Origin: Aerolutibacter ruishenii
GTDB taxonomy: Bacteria; Pseudomonadota; Gammaproteobacteria; Xanthomonadales; Xanthomonadaceae
Direction of reading: 5' to 3'
Assembly: GCF_007830115.1 (NCBI RefSeq)
Contig: NZ_VLKP01000002.1
Location: 333,072 to 397,071 of the forward strand
Length of the DNA stretch: 64,000 bases
The notes under the pieces: generated by a model
What the model saw: the letters and a program-made list of their open reading frames with translations, nothing else
Told to the model about the DNA's origin: nothing
Databases searched by the model: none
Program-made: the position numbers and the translations under genes
In this document: positions 39,934 through 48,299 of the stretch, one piece after another
Numbering within the stretch: the stretch's first letter is position 1
Layout: each line of letters opens with the position of its first letter

Positions 39934-40230
39934 ATGTCCAGGCATTCTTTCGTTGTTGCAATGATCATGGCGGTCATCTGTGCCGCCCCGGCCCTCGCCA
40001 AGGCAGATGAAGCAGCCAAGGTGCCTGTCGCTGCCACAGCGTCGACCACCGGCCCGGAACCCACGCAGCCGACCAGTCGAGCGCAGGCCGAAGACGACCA
40101 GGTGATTTGCAGGGCCGAGCGCTCCCTGGGAAGCAACCGCATTCAGCGGGTGTGCCGGTCGGCCGAGCAGGTCCGCCGCGAGCGCGAAGCGGCCCGCCAG
40201 GCGCTGGAGAAGCGCGGCGTGGGCGGCTGA
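39934..40230 (+). CDS. Small secreted protein of unknown function
   Basis: A 98-residue protein from ATG 39934 with a signal peptide (SFVVAMIMAVICAAPALA, cut before KADEAAK). A low-complexity Thr/Pro linker is followed by a charged C-terminal helix containing two cysteines (VICRAERSLGSNRIQRVCRSAEQVRR). The last block looks like a conserved small-protein motif. It has no assignable function. The next gene also encodes a small exported protein with cysteines, but the two are 117 bases apart. Confidence 0.62.
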   Translation: MSRHSFVVAMIMAVICAAPALAKADEAAKVPVAATASTTGPEPTQPTSRAQAEDDQVICRAERSLGSNRIQRVCRSAEQVRREREAARQALEKRGVGG

Positions 40231-40347
40231 CCGCCGCCCCACGACTCCCGCCCGGTGGCCGGCAGCCTCCCCTGCATTGCCAGCGTGTACGGGCAGGCGT
40301 AGCCTCGGTTGCCTTGATCTGCGCAAGTGACTCACAGGAGGCGTGTC

Positions 40348-40821
40348 GTGACCAGATTGTCCATCGTGGTGATGTTGTCGGTTGTGCTGGCAGGCGGGCA
40401 GTTCGCGGCACCTGTCGCCGCACAGGAGTCGGGAGACAAGCTGGCGCACATCCTGGATCAGCAGCAGGCATTGAAGGCCAGCCTCGACGACGGAACGTCC
40501 GGATTGTCGCCGCGCCAAATCCGCCAGATCCGCAAGGAGCAAGGCGAGGTGTTCGCGATCGCGGGCAAGAACGCCCGCTTCGACCAGCTCAATGTCCAGG
40601 AGCAGATCCGCTTGGAGAACGCGCTGGAGCGGATCAACGCCCATTTCGTCGGCACCCGGGTGGCGCAGGAGAACCAGGACACCTGCTGGACCGAAGCCAA
40701 GACCGGCTCAAAGCTGAAGGTCACCCGCTGTGGTACGCAGGAAGAGCGCGACGAGACGCGTCGCGGCGCGCGCGCATGGCTGGAAAAGCCCAGGATCTGC
40801 GTTCCGCCCGGTTGCAGCTGA
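40348..40821 (+). CDS. Small secreted protein of unknown function
   Basis: GTG 40348 is chosen because AGGAGG (40336-40341) lies six bases upstream and the protein then starts with a proper signal peptide (TRLSIVVMLSVVLAGGQFAAPVAA). The mature part, about 133 residues, is mostly helical and charged (SPRQIRQIRKEQGEVFAIAGKNARFDQLNVQEQIRLENALERINAHF). It has a C-terminal cysteine-containing segment (DTCWTEAKTGSKLKVTRC ... CVPPGC) with four cysteines, likely two disulphides. Unknown function; probably periplasmic. Confidence 0.68.
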   Translation: MTRLSIVVMLSVVLAGGQFAAPVAAQESGDKLAHILDQQQALKASLDDGTSGLSPRQIRQIRKEQGEVFAIAGKNARFDQLNVQEQIRLENALERINAHFVGTRVAQENQDTCWTEAKTGSKLKVTRCGTQEERDETRRGARAWLEKPRICVPPGCS

Positions 40822-40828
40822 GTGCGCC

Positions 40829-42355
40829 CTATGCGGCGGGCACGCCGCGATCGCTTCGGCGATAACCAATCGCTTCGGTCAGGTGGGCGGTAACGATGCC
40901 CTCGCTGTCGCCGAGGTCAGCGATGGTGCGGGCCACCCGCAGCACCCGGTGCACGGAGCGGGCGCTGAGCCGGAGCCGGTCGGCGGCGGTGTCCAGCAGG
41001 CGCTGGTCATGGTCGGATAGGCTGCAGGTCTCCCGCATCTCAGCCGGGCCCAGCTGGGCGTTGGCCTTGCCGGCACGATCCAGTTGGCGCTGGCGCGCGC
41101 CGGCGACCCGGCCCGCCACGGCGGCACTGGACTCCGCGGGTGGGGCCGCCATCCGCAATTCCCCTGGCGACAGGCGCGACACTTCCACGTGCAGGTCGAT
41201 GCGGTCCAGCAAGGGACCGGAAACACGGGCGCGGTAGCGGTCCACGGATTCCTCGCTGCAGCGGCATCGGCCGCTGGCGTCACCTGCCCAGCCGCAAGGA
41301 CATGGGTTCATCGCCGCGACGAGCTGGAAGCGGGCCGGGAACTCGATGCTGCGCGCGGCCCGGGACACGGTCACGGTGCCGCTCTCCAGCGGCTCACGCA
41401 GCACTTCCAGCGCCGAACGGCTCCATTCCGGCAGCTCGTCCAGGAACAGCACGCCATTGTGGGCCAGTGACACCTCCCCGGGCCTGGGGAGGCTACCGCC
41501 GCCCACCAGCGCGACCGCGCTGGCGGAATGGTGCGGCGCCCGGAACGGCCGGATCCCCCACGCGCGTGCGGCGTCGTCGCCCGGCCCATGACCTCGACCG
41601 GCCGCGGACACGATGGCCGCGCTCTCCAGCGCCTCATCGTCGGTCTGCGGCGGCAACAGGCCGGGCAGGCGCGAGGCCAGCATGGATTTGCCGCACCCAG
41701 GGGGCCCCAGGAACAGCAGGTGGTGCGAACCCGCCGCGGCGATCTCCAGTGCCCGCCGCGCGTGGGCTTGCCCACGCACATCGGCAAGATCAGGTCCGCA
41801 GGCAGTGGCGGTGGCCGCATGGGCCTGGGCCCGGGGCAGGGACTTGTGGCCCTTCAGCGCGGCACAGACCTCCAGCAGCGTGCGCGCGGTGGTCACCCGT
41901 GCGCGCCCGGCCAACGCCGCCTCCGGACCGTTGGCGCCCGGCAGCACCAGCGAACGGCCGGCGGCGGTGGCGGCCAGCGTGGCGGGCAGCGCGCCATCCA
42001 CCGCACGCAGTTCGCCGGTCAGCCCCAGTTCGCCCATGAACTCGGTGTCGGCCAGTGCCTGCTGCGGAATCTGTCCGCTCGCCGCCAGGATCCCCAGGGC
42101 AATGGGCAGGTCGAAGCGACCGCCGTCCTTGGGCAGGTCCGCCGGGGCCAGGTTGACGGTGATCCGCCGGGCGGGGAACTCCAGTTGCGAGGACTGCAGG
42201 GCCGCGCGCACCCGGTCCTTGGCCTCACGCACCGCCGCAGCAGGCAGTCCGACGATGGACATCGACGGCAGGCCGCCGCCCAGATGTACCTCCACCCTCA
42301 CTTCGGGCGCACGCACGCCCGATCGCGCACGGCTGTGCACGATGGCCAGGTTCAT
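40829..42355 (-). CDS. comM: YifB/ComM-family Mg-chelatase-like AAA+ ATPase
   Basis: A 508-residue protein with the ComM order. It has an N-terminal Lon-like domain (HLGGGLPSMSIVGLPAAAVREAKDRVRAAL), an AAA+ module with Walker A GPPGCGKS at 217-224 and Walker B (GVLFLDELPEW), and a C-terminal Mg-chelatase-like lid. ComM is a hexameric branch-migration helicase that helps integrate incoming DNA during natural transformation. The start MNLAIVHSRA is canonical. It lies ten bases downstream of ubiK on the same strand. Confidence 0.93.
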   Translation of the reverse strand: MNLAIVHSRARSGVRAPEVRVEVHLGGGLPSMSIVGLPAAAVREAKDRVRAALQSSQLEFPARRITVNLAPADLPKDGGRFDLPIALGILAASGQIPQQALADTEFMGELGLTGELRAVDGALPATLAATAAGRSLVLPGANGPEAALAGRARVTTARTLLEVCAALKGHKSLPRAQAHAATATACGPDLADVRGQAHARRALEIAAAGSHHLLFLGPPGCGKSMLASRLPGLLPPQTDDEALESAAIVSAAGRGHGPGDDAARAWGIRPFRAPHHSASAVALVGGGSLPRPGEVSLAHNGVLFLDELPEWSRSALEVLREPLESGTVTVSRAARSIEFPARFQLVAAMNPCPCGWAGDASGRCRCSEESVDRYRARVSGPLLDRIDLHVEVSRLSPGELRMAAPPAESSAAVAGRVAGARQRQLDRAGKANAQLGPAEMRETCSLSDHDQRLLDTAADRLRLSARSVHRVLRVARTIADLGDSEGIVTAHLTEAIGYRRSDRGVPAA

Positions 42356-42365
42356 GGGGCGGGCC

Positions 42366-42635
42366 TCAGTGGCGCGGCGCGCTGGCGTCGACGGCGACGC
42401 GGGCCTCGAGTTCCTCGACGGTGCGCTGCAGCGCTTCCAGCTTCTCGCGGGTGCGCAGCAGCACCGCGCGCTGCACTTCGAACTCCTCGCGTGTCACCAG
42501 GTCGAGCTTGGCCAATCCGGTCTGCAGGACGGCCTTGAAGTTCTGCTGCAGTTCCTCGCGCCCTTCGCGCAGGCCTGGCGGCACCAGGCTGCTGAGGCGG
42601 CGGGCAAGGTCGTCAATCTGGTTGAGGTCGATCAT
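42366..42635 (-). CDS. ubiK: Ubiquinone biosynthesis accessory factor UbiK (BMFP/YqiC)
   Basis: An 89-residue protein that starts MIDLNQIDDLARRLSSLVPPG, then an amphipathic helix and a C-terminal coiled coil (EEFEVQRAVLLRTREKLEALQRTVEELEARV). This matches UbiK/YqiC, a partner of UbiJ in the soluble ubiquinone-synthesis complex; ubiJ is 19 kb away in this window. Divergent from glnB, with comM downstream. Confidence 0.92.
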   Translation of the reverse strand: MIDLNQIDDLARRLSSLVPPGLREGREELQQNFKAVLQTGLAKLDLVTREEFEVQRAVLLRTREKLEALQRTVEELEARVAVDASAPRH

Positions 42636-42710
42636 GGGGGGTCCTCCGACGGGGCTACCAGCGTGGCGCACCGGCCGGTCCGGCGCCGTCGGCGGAGCCC
42701 GCGGCGTGGT

Positions 42711-42726
42711 GTAGGAAAATTCCTAC
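42711..42726. promoter_or_regulatory. Perfect 7+7 palindrome between ubiK and glnB
   Basis: GTAGGAA (42711-42717), two bases, TTCCTAC (42720-42726). It sits in the 213-base divergent gap, 76 bases before the ubiK start and 123 before glnB. Its length and symmetry suggest a dimeric regulator site. I looked for a sigma54-type GG-N10-GC promoter for glnB and did not find a convincing one. Confidence 0.42.
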
Positions 42727-42797
42727 CCTCGGCTGGGACGGGAATTCTAACGGAACCCACGATGAGGGCGGCGTGGACGACCTTCGCGATATCCTGA

Positions 42798-43187
<390 letters not shown>

Positions 43188-43322
43188 TGCCCGAAGGTTG
43201 TGTGCGTCCGGGCACCACTCGGTAGCTTTCCAAGACCGTCTGCAAGCCAAGGAAATCGGCGGCCCGAGCGTTGCCTGATGACCGTTCTGCTCGCGTTTCG
43301 GCCGGGATGGGGATTGCAAACG

Positions 43323-43348
43323 GAAAGCCCTGCTCACGCGGGGCTTTC
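43323..43348. terminator. Hairpin between convergent glnB and speE
   Basis: GAAAGCCC (43323-43330) pairs with GGGCTTTC (43341-43348) over a ten-base loop. It lies 25 bases beyond the speE stop and 136 beyond glnB. The T's are inside the stem and no long run follows, so it may be a bidirectional terminator of modest strength. The rest of the 185-base gap is empty. Confidence 0.45.
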
Positions 43349-43372
43349 GAACACTGTGATTGGAACGGGCCC

Positions 43373-44224
43373 TTACTCCCCCAACGCCTCCGCCACGAAC
43401 GGCGGCAGGCTCGCCGCACCCTTGTGGATGTCGGCGGTGTAGTACTTGGTCGCGAATGCCTTGGCACGCGCATCGGCCTCGCGGAACTCGAAGCCCTGGC
43501 CCTTGCGCGCCATCGTGCAGCTCCACCAGCCGGTCGGGTAGCACGGCTGCGGGAACGGCAGGGTCTGGAAGGTGCTGAAGCCGGCCTTGCCCATCTCGGC
43601 GCGCATGGCCTTGATCAGCTCCAGCAGCACCAGCGGCGACTCGCTCTGCTGCACCAGGATGCCGTCGTCCTTCAGCGCGCGGAAGCACGACTCGAAGAAC
43701 GCCTTGTTGAACAGGCCTTCCGCCGGACCCACCGGGTCGGTCGAGTCGACAATGACGATGTCCAGCGAATCCGGCGCACAGTTCTTCATGTACGCGATGC
43801 CGTCATCGAACAGCAGCTCGGCGCGCGGGTCATCATTGCTGTCGCACAGCTCCGGGAAGTACTTCTCCGACATGCGCGTGACCTGCTCGTCGATGTCGCA
43901 CTGCACCGCCTTCTCCACGCCCGGGTGCTTGAGCACCTCGCGCAGCGTGCCGCAGTCGCCGCCGCCGATGATCACCACGTGCTTCGGGCTGGCATGGGTG
44001 AACAGCGCCGGGTGCGACATCATCTCGTGGTAGAGGAAGTTGTCGCGGGTAGTCAGCATCATCGCGCCGTCGATGAGCATCAGGTTGCCCCAGTCGGTGC
44101 TCTCGAAGATCTCGATCTTCTGGAACGGCGACTGCACCTCGTCCAGCTTCCTGGTGATCCGGTAGCCGATGGCCGAGCCGGACGGCTCGAAGTTCTCGTA
44201 GTGCCAGGTGGTGTTGTCGGTCAT
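43373..44224 (-). CDS. speE: Spermidine synthase
   Basis: Transfers the aminopropyl group of decarboxylated S-adenosylmethionine to putrescine. The 283 residues match the family. The nucleotide-site glycine motif is IIGGGDCGTLREVLKH; the acidic substrate motifs are CDIDEQV and IVDSTDPVGPAEGLF. The C-terminal YYTADIHKGAASLPPFV is also typical. ATG 44224 gives MTDNTTWHYENFEP. The gene is divergent from speA, so both polyamine genes flank one regulatory gap. Confidence 0.95.
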   Translation of the reverse strand: MTDNTTWHYENFEPSGSAIGYRITRKLDEVQSPFQKIEIFESTDWGNLMLIDGAMMLTTRDNFLYHEMMSHPALFTHASPKHVVIIGGGDCGTLREVLKHPGVEKAVQCDIDEQVTRMSEKYFPELCDSNDDPRAELLFDDGIAYMKNCAPDSLDIVIVDSTDPVGPAEGLFNKAFFESCFRALKDDGILVQQSESPLVLLELIKAMRAEMGKAGFSTFQTLPFPQPCYPTGWWSCTMARKGQGFEFREADARAKAFATKYYTADIHKGAASLPPFVAEALGE

Positions 44225-44578
44225 GCCAGTCGGTCCTTGTGGGTGTGGGGCGGGCTGCGCGTGGCAGCTGGCGGCCGGGCCGGGTGGGGCGTCAAAGACG
44301 CCGGGGTCGCGCGGCGCCCTGCAGGCGGGCCGTGCGAGGCCGCGGATTGTAGCGGACCCCCGCCGTCGGCGTGATGAAGGTTCGGCAACGCCCGGAAGGC
44401 TGGGACAGTTGGCAGCGTGCCGCCAGTGGCCGCCCAGGGCACCGCTCAAGACAGCGGGCGTGGTGTTGCGCGCGTCATTCGTTCAAACCGCAATGGGTCG
44501 CACGACCATGGCCTCACATACCCCCCCGGCCGTCGGGGGGTAGAATGCGCCTCCCCACCCCCCCTTGGTGCCACGCCG
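44225..44578. promoter_or_regulatory. Divergent speE-speA gap with a G/C hairpin before speA
   Basis: This 354-base gap holds no convincing gene. A strong hairpin, CCCCCCG (44522-44528) with CGGGGGG (44534-44540) and a GCCGT loop, lies 38 bases upstream of the speA ATG. It is followed directly by TAGAAT (44541-44546), which could be a -10 box, and by a C-rich leader with no clear Shine-Dalgarno. If TAGAAT is the -10, the palindrome would overlap the -35/-10 spacer and could be an operator. Confidence 0.4.
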
Positions 44579-46492
44579 ATGTCCGACTGGTCGATTGATC
44601 AGGCCCGCCAGACCTATTCGATCCCGTACTGGAGCGAGGGCTTCTACGACGTGGACGCGGCTGGCCGGATCAGCGTGCGCCCACGCGGCGACGCCGGCCC
44701 CGCCGTGGCGCTGCCCGAGATCGTCGACCAGGCGCGCGCCAACGGCGCCAAGCTGCCGCTGCTGGTGCGCTTTCCGGACATCCTCGGTGCGCGCCTGCGC
44801 AAGCTGCAGGGCGCCTTCGCCGGGGCCATGGCCGAGTGGAACTATCCGGGTGGCTACACCGCCGTGTACCCGATCAAGGTCAACCAGCACCAGGGCGTGG
44901 CCGGCACGCTGGCGCAGGTTGGCGCCAACGGCGCCGACGCCCCGGCCAACACCGGCTTCGGCCTGGAAGCCGGCAGCAAACCCGAGCTGATGGCGGTGCT
45001 GGCGCTGAGCCAGCCCGGCGGGCTGATCGTCTGCAACGGCTACAAGGACCGCGAGTACATCCGCCTGGCACTGATCGGGCGCAAGCTCGGGCTCAACACC
45101 TGGATCGTGGTGGAAAAGCCCTCCGAACTGGCGCTGGTGCTGGAAGAGGCCAAGGCGCTGGGCGTGAAGCCGGGCCTGGGCGTGCGCATGCGCCTGGCCA
45201 GCCTCGGTGCCGGCAAGTGGCAGAACAGCGGCGGCGACAAGGCCAAGTTCGGCCTGAGCCCCCGCCAGGTGCTGGACCTGTGGAAGCAGCTGCGCGACGC
45301 CGGCATGGGCGACTGCCTGGGCCTGCTGCACTTCCACATGGGCAGCCAGATCTCCAACGTGCGCGACATCGCCAACGGCATGCGCGAGGCGGTGCGCTAC
45401 TTCGTCGAGCTGTCGGTGCTGGGCGCCAGGGTCCAGTACATGGATGTCGGCGGCGGCCTGGGTGTGGACTACGAGGGGACGCGTTCGCGCAGCTACTGCT
45501 CGATCAACTACGGCGTGGCGCAATACGCGAGCACCATCGTGCAGCCGCTGGCCGAGGCCTGCGAGGAATACGGGCTGACCCCGCCGCGCGTGGTCACCGA
45601 GTGCGGCCGCGCGATGACCGCGCACCACGCGGTGCTGGTCGCCAACGTCTCCGAAGTGGAGCAGGCGCCCGAAGGCCGCGTGCCCGAAGCGCACGACGAC
45701 GAGCCGGCGGTGATCCGCCACCTGCGCGAGATATATGAGGAGCTGGGCACGCGTCCGGCGGTGGAGCTGTTCCACGAAGCCGTGCACCACCATGGCGAGG
45801 GCCTGTCGCTGTACGCACTGGGCCAGATCGACCTCGTCCACCGCGCGCGCATCGACGACCTGTTCTATGCGATTGCCAACGGCGTGCGCGAGCGCCTGCA
45901 GCCGGGCGAGAAGAGCCACCAGGCGGTGCTCGACGAACTCAACCAGCGCCTGGTCGACAAGTATTTCGTCAACTTCAGCGTGTTCGAATCGATGCCCGAC
46001 GTGTGGGCGATCCAGCAGGTATTCCCGATCGCGCCGATCGAGCGGCTGGACGAGGCGCCCACCCGCCGTGGCGTGATCGCCGACCTGACCTGCGACTCCG
46101 ACGGCCGCATCGACACCTACGTGGAGAACGAGTCGCTCAACACCTCGATGCCGATCCACGCGCTGAAGCACGGCGAGAGCTACCGCCTTGGCTTCTTCAT
46201 GGTCGGCGCCTACCAGGAAATCCTGGGCGACATCCACAACCTGTTTGGCGACACCGACGCAGTGGAAGTGCGCGTGGACGGCGATGCGGTGAAGCTGGTG
46301 CAGCAGCGCCGTGGCGACACCACCGACGTGATGCTCGATTACGTGGGTTACAAGCTCGACGACCTGCGCGCGGCGTACCGCGCCAAGGTCGCCGCCGCGC
46401 ACTTGCCCGCGGACGAGGCCGAGCGCCTCAACGCTGCACTGGAAACCGGCCTGACCGGCTACACCTATCTTGATGACACGCCGCTGGCCTGA
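44579..46492 (+). CDS. speA: Biosynthetic arginine decarboxylase
   Basis: A PLP-dependent fold III enzyme of 637 residues making agmatine from arginine, the start of the agmatine route to putrescine. Lys100 in VYPIKVNQHQ is the PLP-binding residue; GFGLEAGSKPELM, LLHFHMGSQI and the active-site block around VVTECGRAMTAHHAVLV are present. ATG 44579 (MSDWSIDQARQTYSIPYW) is the conserved start; the open frame upstream crosses the hairpin and is rejected. Confidence 0.95.
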   Translation: MSDWSIDQARQTYSIPYWSEGFYDVDAAGRISVRPRGDAGPAVALPEIVDQARANGAKLPLLVRFPDILGARLRKLQGAFAGAMAEWNYPGGYTAVYPIKVNQHQGVAGTLAQVGANGADAPANTGFGLEAGSKPELMAVLALSQPGGLIVCNGYKDREYIRLALIGRKLGLNTWIVVEKPSELALVLEEAKALGVKPGLGVRMRLASLGAGKWQNSGGDKAKFGLSPRQVLDLWKQLRDAGMGDCLGLLHFHMGSQISNVRDIANGMREAVRYFVELSVLGARVQYMDVGGGLGVDYEGTRSRSYCSINYGVAQYASTIVQPLAEACEEYGLTPPRVVTECGRAMTAHHAVLVANVSEVEQAPEGRVPEAHDDEPAVIRHLREIYEELGTRPAVELFHEAVHHHGEGLSLYALGQIDLVHRARIDDLFYAIANGVRERLQPGEKSHQAVLDELNQRLVDKYFVNFSVFESMPDVWAIQQVFPIAPIERLDEAPTRRGVIADLTCDSDGRIDTYVENESLNTSMPIHALKHGESYRLGFFMVGAYQEILGDIHNLFGDTDAVEVRVDGDAVKLVQQRRGDTTDVMLDYVGYKLDDLRAAYRAKVAAAHLPADEAERLNAALETGLTGYTYLDDTPLA

Positions 46493-46511
46493 GCCGCAAC
46501 GGGAAGAACAC

Positions 46512-47378
46512 ATGAAAGTTGGATTCATCGGCCTGGGCGCAATGGGCGCCCCGATGGCCCGCCACCTGCACGCCAAGGGCCTGCTGACCGCAGTCGGCAA
46601 CCGCACCCAGTCCAAGGCCGACGACCTGGCCGCCGAGCTGGGCGTGCGCGCCGCACGCTCCACCGACAATTTCGCGGACTGCGACGTGGTCGCGTTGTGC
46701 GTGTCGCTGGACCACGACGTGCTCACCACCGTCGAGGGCCTGGCCAACGTGCTGCGCGCCGGCACCGTCGTCGTCGACCACTCCACCGTGTCGGTGGAGA
46801 CCGCGCGCCGCGCCGCCGCCATGCTCGCCACGCACGACATCGCCTTCATCGACGCGCCGGTGTCCGGCGGCGTGGAAGGCGCCCGCAACGGCAAGCTGTC
46901 GGTGATGCTCGGTGCCGACGAAGCGGCGCTGGAGAAGGCCCGGCCGGTGATCGAAGCCTACGCCGCGCGCATCACCCACATGGGCGGCATCGGCGCGGGG
47001 CAGGCGACCAAGGCGATCAACCAGGTGCTGGTCGCCGGCATCAACGAGGCCGTGTGCGAAGGCCTCGCGCTGGGCGAGAAGCTGGGCCTGGATCCGGACA
47101 AGCTGCTGCCCACCCTGATGGCCGGTGCGGCCAACAGCTGGTTCCTGGAAAAGCGTGGCGCGACCATGATGCGCGGCGAGTTCACGCCGGGCTTCAAGTG
47201 CGTGCACATGCTCAAGGACCTGCGCATCGTGCAGGGCATTGCGGCCAACGCGGGCATCCGCACCACCGCCATCGACCAGGCCGCGGCGGACTACGCCGAG
47301 CTCGTGGAGCGCGGGCAGGGCGAGGCGGATACCTCGGCGTTGATCACGCTCAAGCGGGAAAAGCCGTCGCAGGATTGA
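46512..47378 (+). CDS. 3-hydroxyisobutyrate dehydrogenase-like NAD(P)-dependent oxidoreductase
   Basis: A beta-hydroxyacid dehydrogenase of 288 residues. The Rossmann motif is GFIGLGAMGAPMA at the N-terminus; substrate-site blocks are DAPVSGGVEGA and GAGQATKAINQV with the catalytic Lys167. Family members act on 3-hydroxyisobutyrate, tartronate semialdehyde or similar; the sequence alone does not decide. It lies 19 bases after speA and may be co-transcribed. Confidence 0.9.
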   Translation: MKVGFIGLGAMGAPMARHLHAKGLLTAVGNRTQSKADDLAAELGVRAARSTDNFADCDVVALCVSLDHDVLTTVEGLANVLRAGTVVVDHSTVSVETARRAAAMLATHDIAFIDAPVSGGVEGARNGKLSVMLGADEAALEKARPVIEAYAARITHMGGIGAGQATKAINQVLVAGINEAVCEGLALGEKLGLDPDKLLPTLMAGAANSWFLEKRGATMMRGEFTPGFKCVHMLKDLRIVQGIAANAGIRTTAIDQAAADYAELVERGQGEADTSALITLKREKPSQD

Positions 47379-47438
47379 GGGTGGTGTGGGCGGGTTCGGG
47401 ATGGCGTGGCAACCCGCTCCAATCCACCCCCGTGGTGC

Positions 47439-48299
47439 TTATTCCACCTTGATCGCCATTGCGGTCAGGCCACCGGCCGACAGCTTGCGCTTGGCTTCGG
47501 CCAGCTCGCTGGCGGTGCCATACGGCCCCATGCGCACGCGATAGACGGTCTGGCCCTTGATCTGGGCCGCCTCCACCCGTGCCCCCAAGCCGAGCATCGC
47601 GATCTTCGCCTTCAGTTCTTCCGCCTGGCCCGACGCCTGGAACGCACCGGCCTGCAGCAGGTAGCGGGTATCGTCGCCGGTAGCGGTGGGTTTGGCCGTG
47701 CTCGCCCCCGGCGCGGCGTCGGTGCCGGCCGGATGGGGGGTCGCGGCGCGCGTCGGCGCGTCGCCGTCGCTGACCGGCTTGGGCAGCGGTTCCGTGCGCG
47801 TGGCGGTCGTGGCGCCTGGCGCAACGGTTGCCGTGCCCGTCACCACCGTCGTGGCCCCCGCGGTGCTTGCCGATGGCGCTGCCGCTGCTTCCTGCTGTCG
47901 CTGGCGCGCCTGGCGTTCGGCTTCGGCGCGCTCGGTGGCCGCGAGTTCGGCATCGGTCATCGGCACCTCCTTGCCCGGCAGCAGGGTGTAGAAGTCGTAT
48001 TCGGGGTTCCGGGCCTGGCCATCCGCAGGCTCGGCCTCGGCATTGCCCGGCTTGGGCGTCGCGGGCGTCTCGTCGGCGGGCAACAACTCGTCGTTGTCCA
48101 CCACCACCGGGGTTGGTTGCGCGTCCGGGTTGGCGTGCGGGCGCAGGAAAGCATCGCCTTCGCCCTTCAGTAGTTTCGGCGCCACCATCACCACGATGAT
48201 CGTGAGCACCACGCCGAGCACCAGCCAGGCCCAACCGGGCAGGCCGCCGCTGTTGCCGCCGCTGCGCCGTGCCTGCGATTTACCGCGTCGTGCCGCCAT
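47439..48299 (-). CDS. SPOR-domain cell-division-type membrane protein
   Basis: A 286-residue bitopic protein: basic N-terminus, one membrane helix (about 22-42), a long Ala/Thr/Pro-rich periplasmic linker, and a C-terminal SPOR domain from about residue 212 (YLLQAGAFQASGQAEELKAKIAMLG ... VYRVRMGPYGTASELAEAK). SPOR domains bind denuded glycan strands at the septum, as in FtsN or DedD. The ATG directly abuts the argS stop, so they are co-transcribed, a common argS-ftsN-like arrangement. Confidence 0.88.
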   Translation of the reverse strand: MAARRGKSQARRSGGNSGGLPGWAWLVLGVVLTIIVVMVAPKLLKGEGDAFLRPHANPDAQPTPVVVDNDELLPADETPATPKPGNAEAEPADGQARNPEYDFYTLLPGKEVPMTDAELAATERAEAERQARQRQQEAAAAPSASTAGATTVVTGTATVAPGATTATRTEPLPKPVSDGDAPTRAATPHPAGTDAAPGASTAKPTATGDDTRYLLQAGAFQASGQAEELKAKIAMLGLGARVEAAQIKGQTVYRVRMGPYGTASELAEAKRKLSAGGLTAMAIKVE

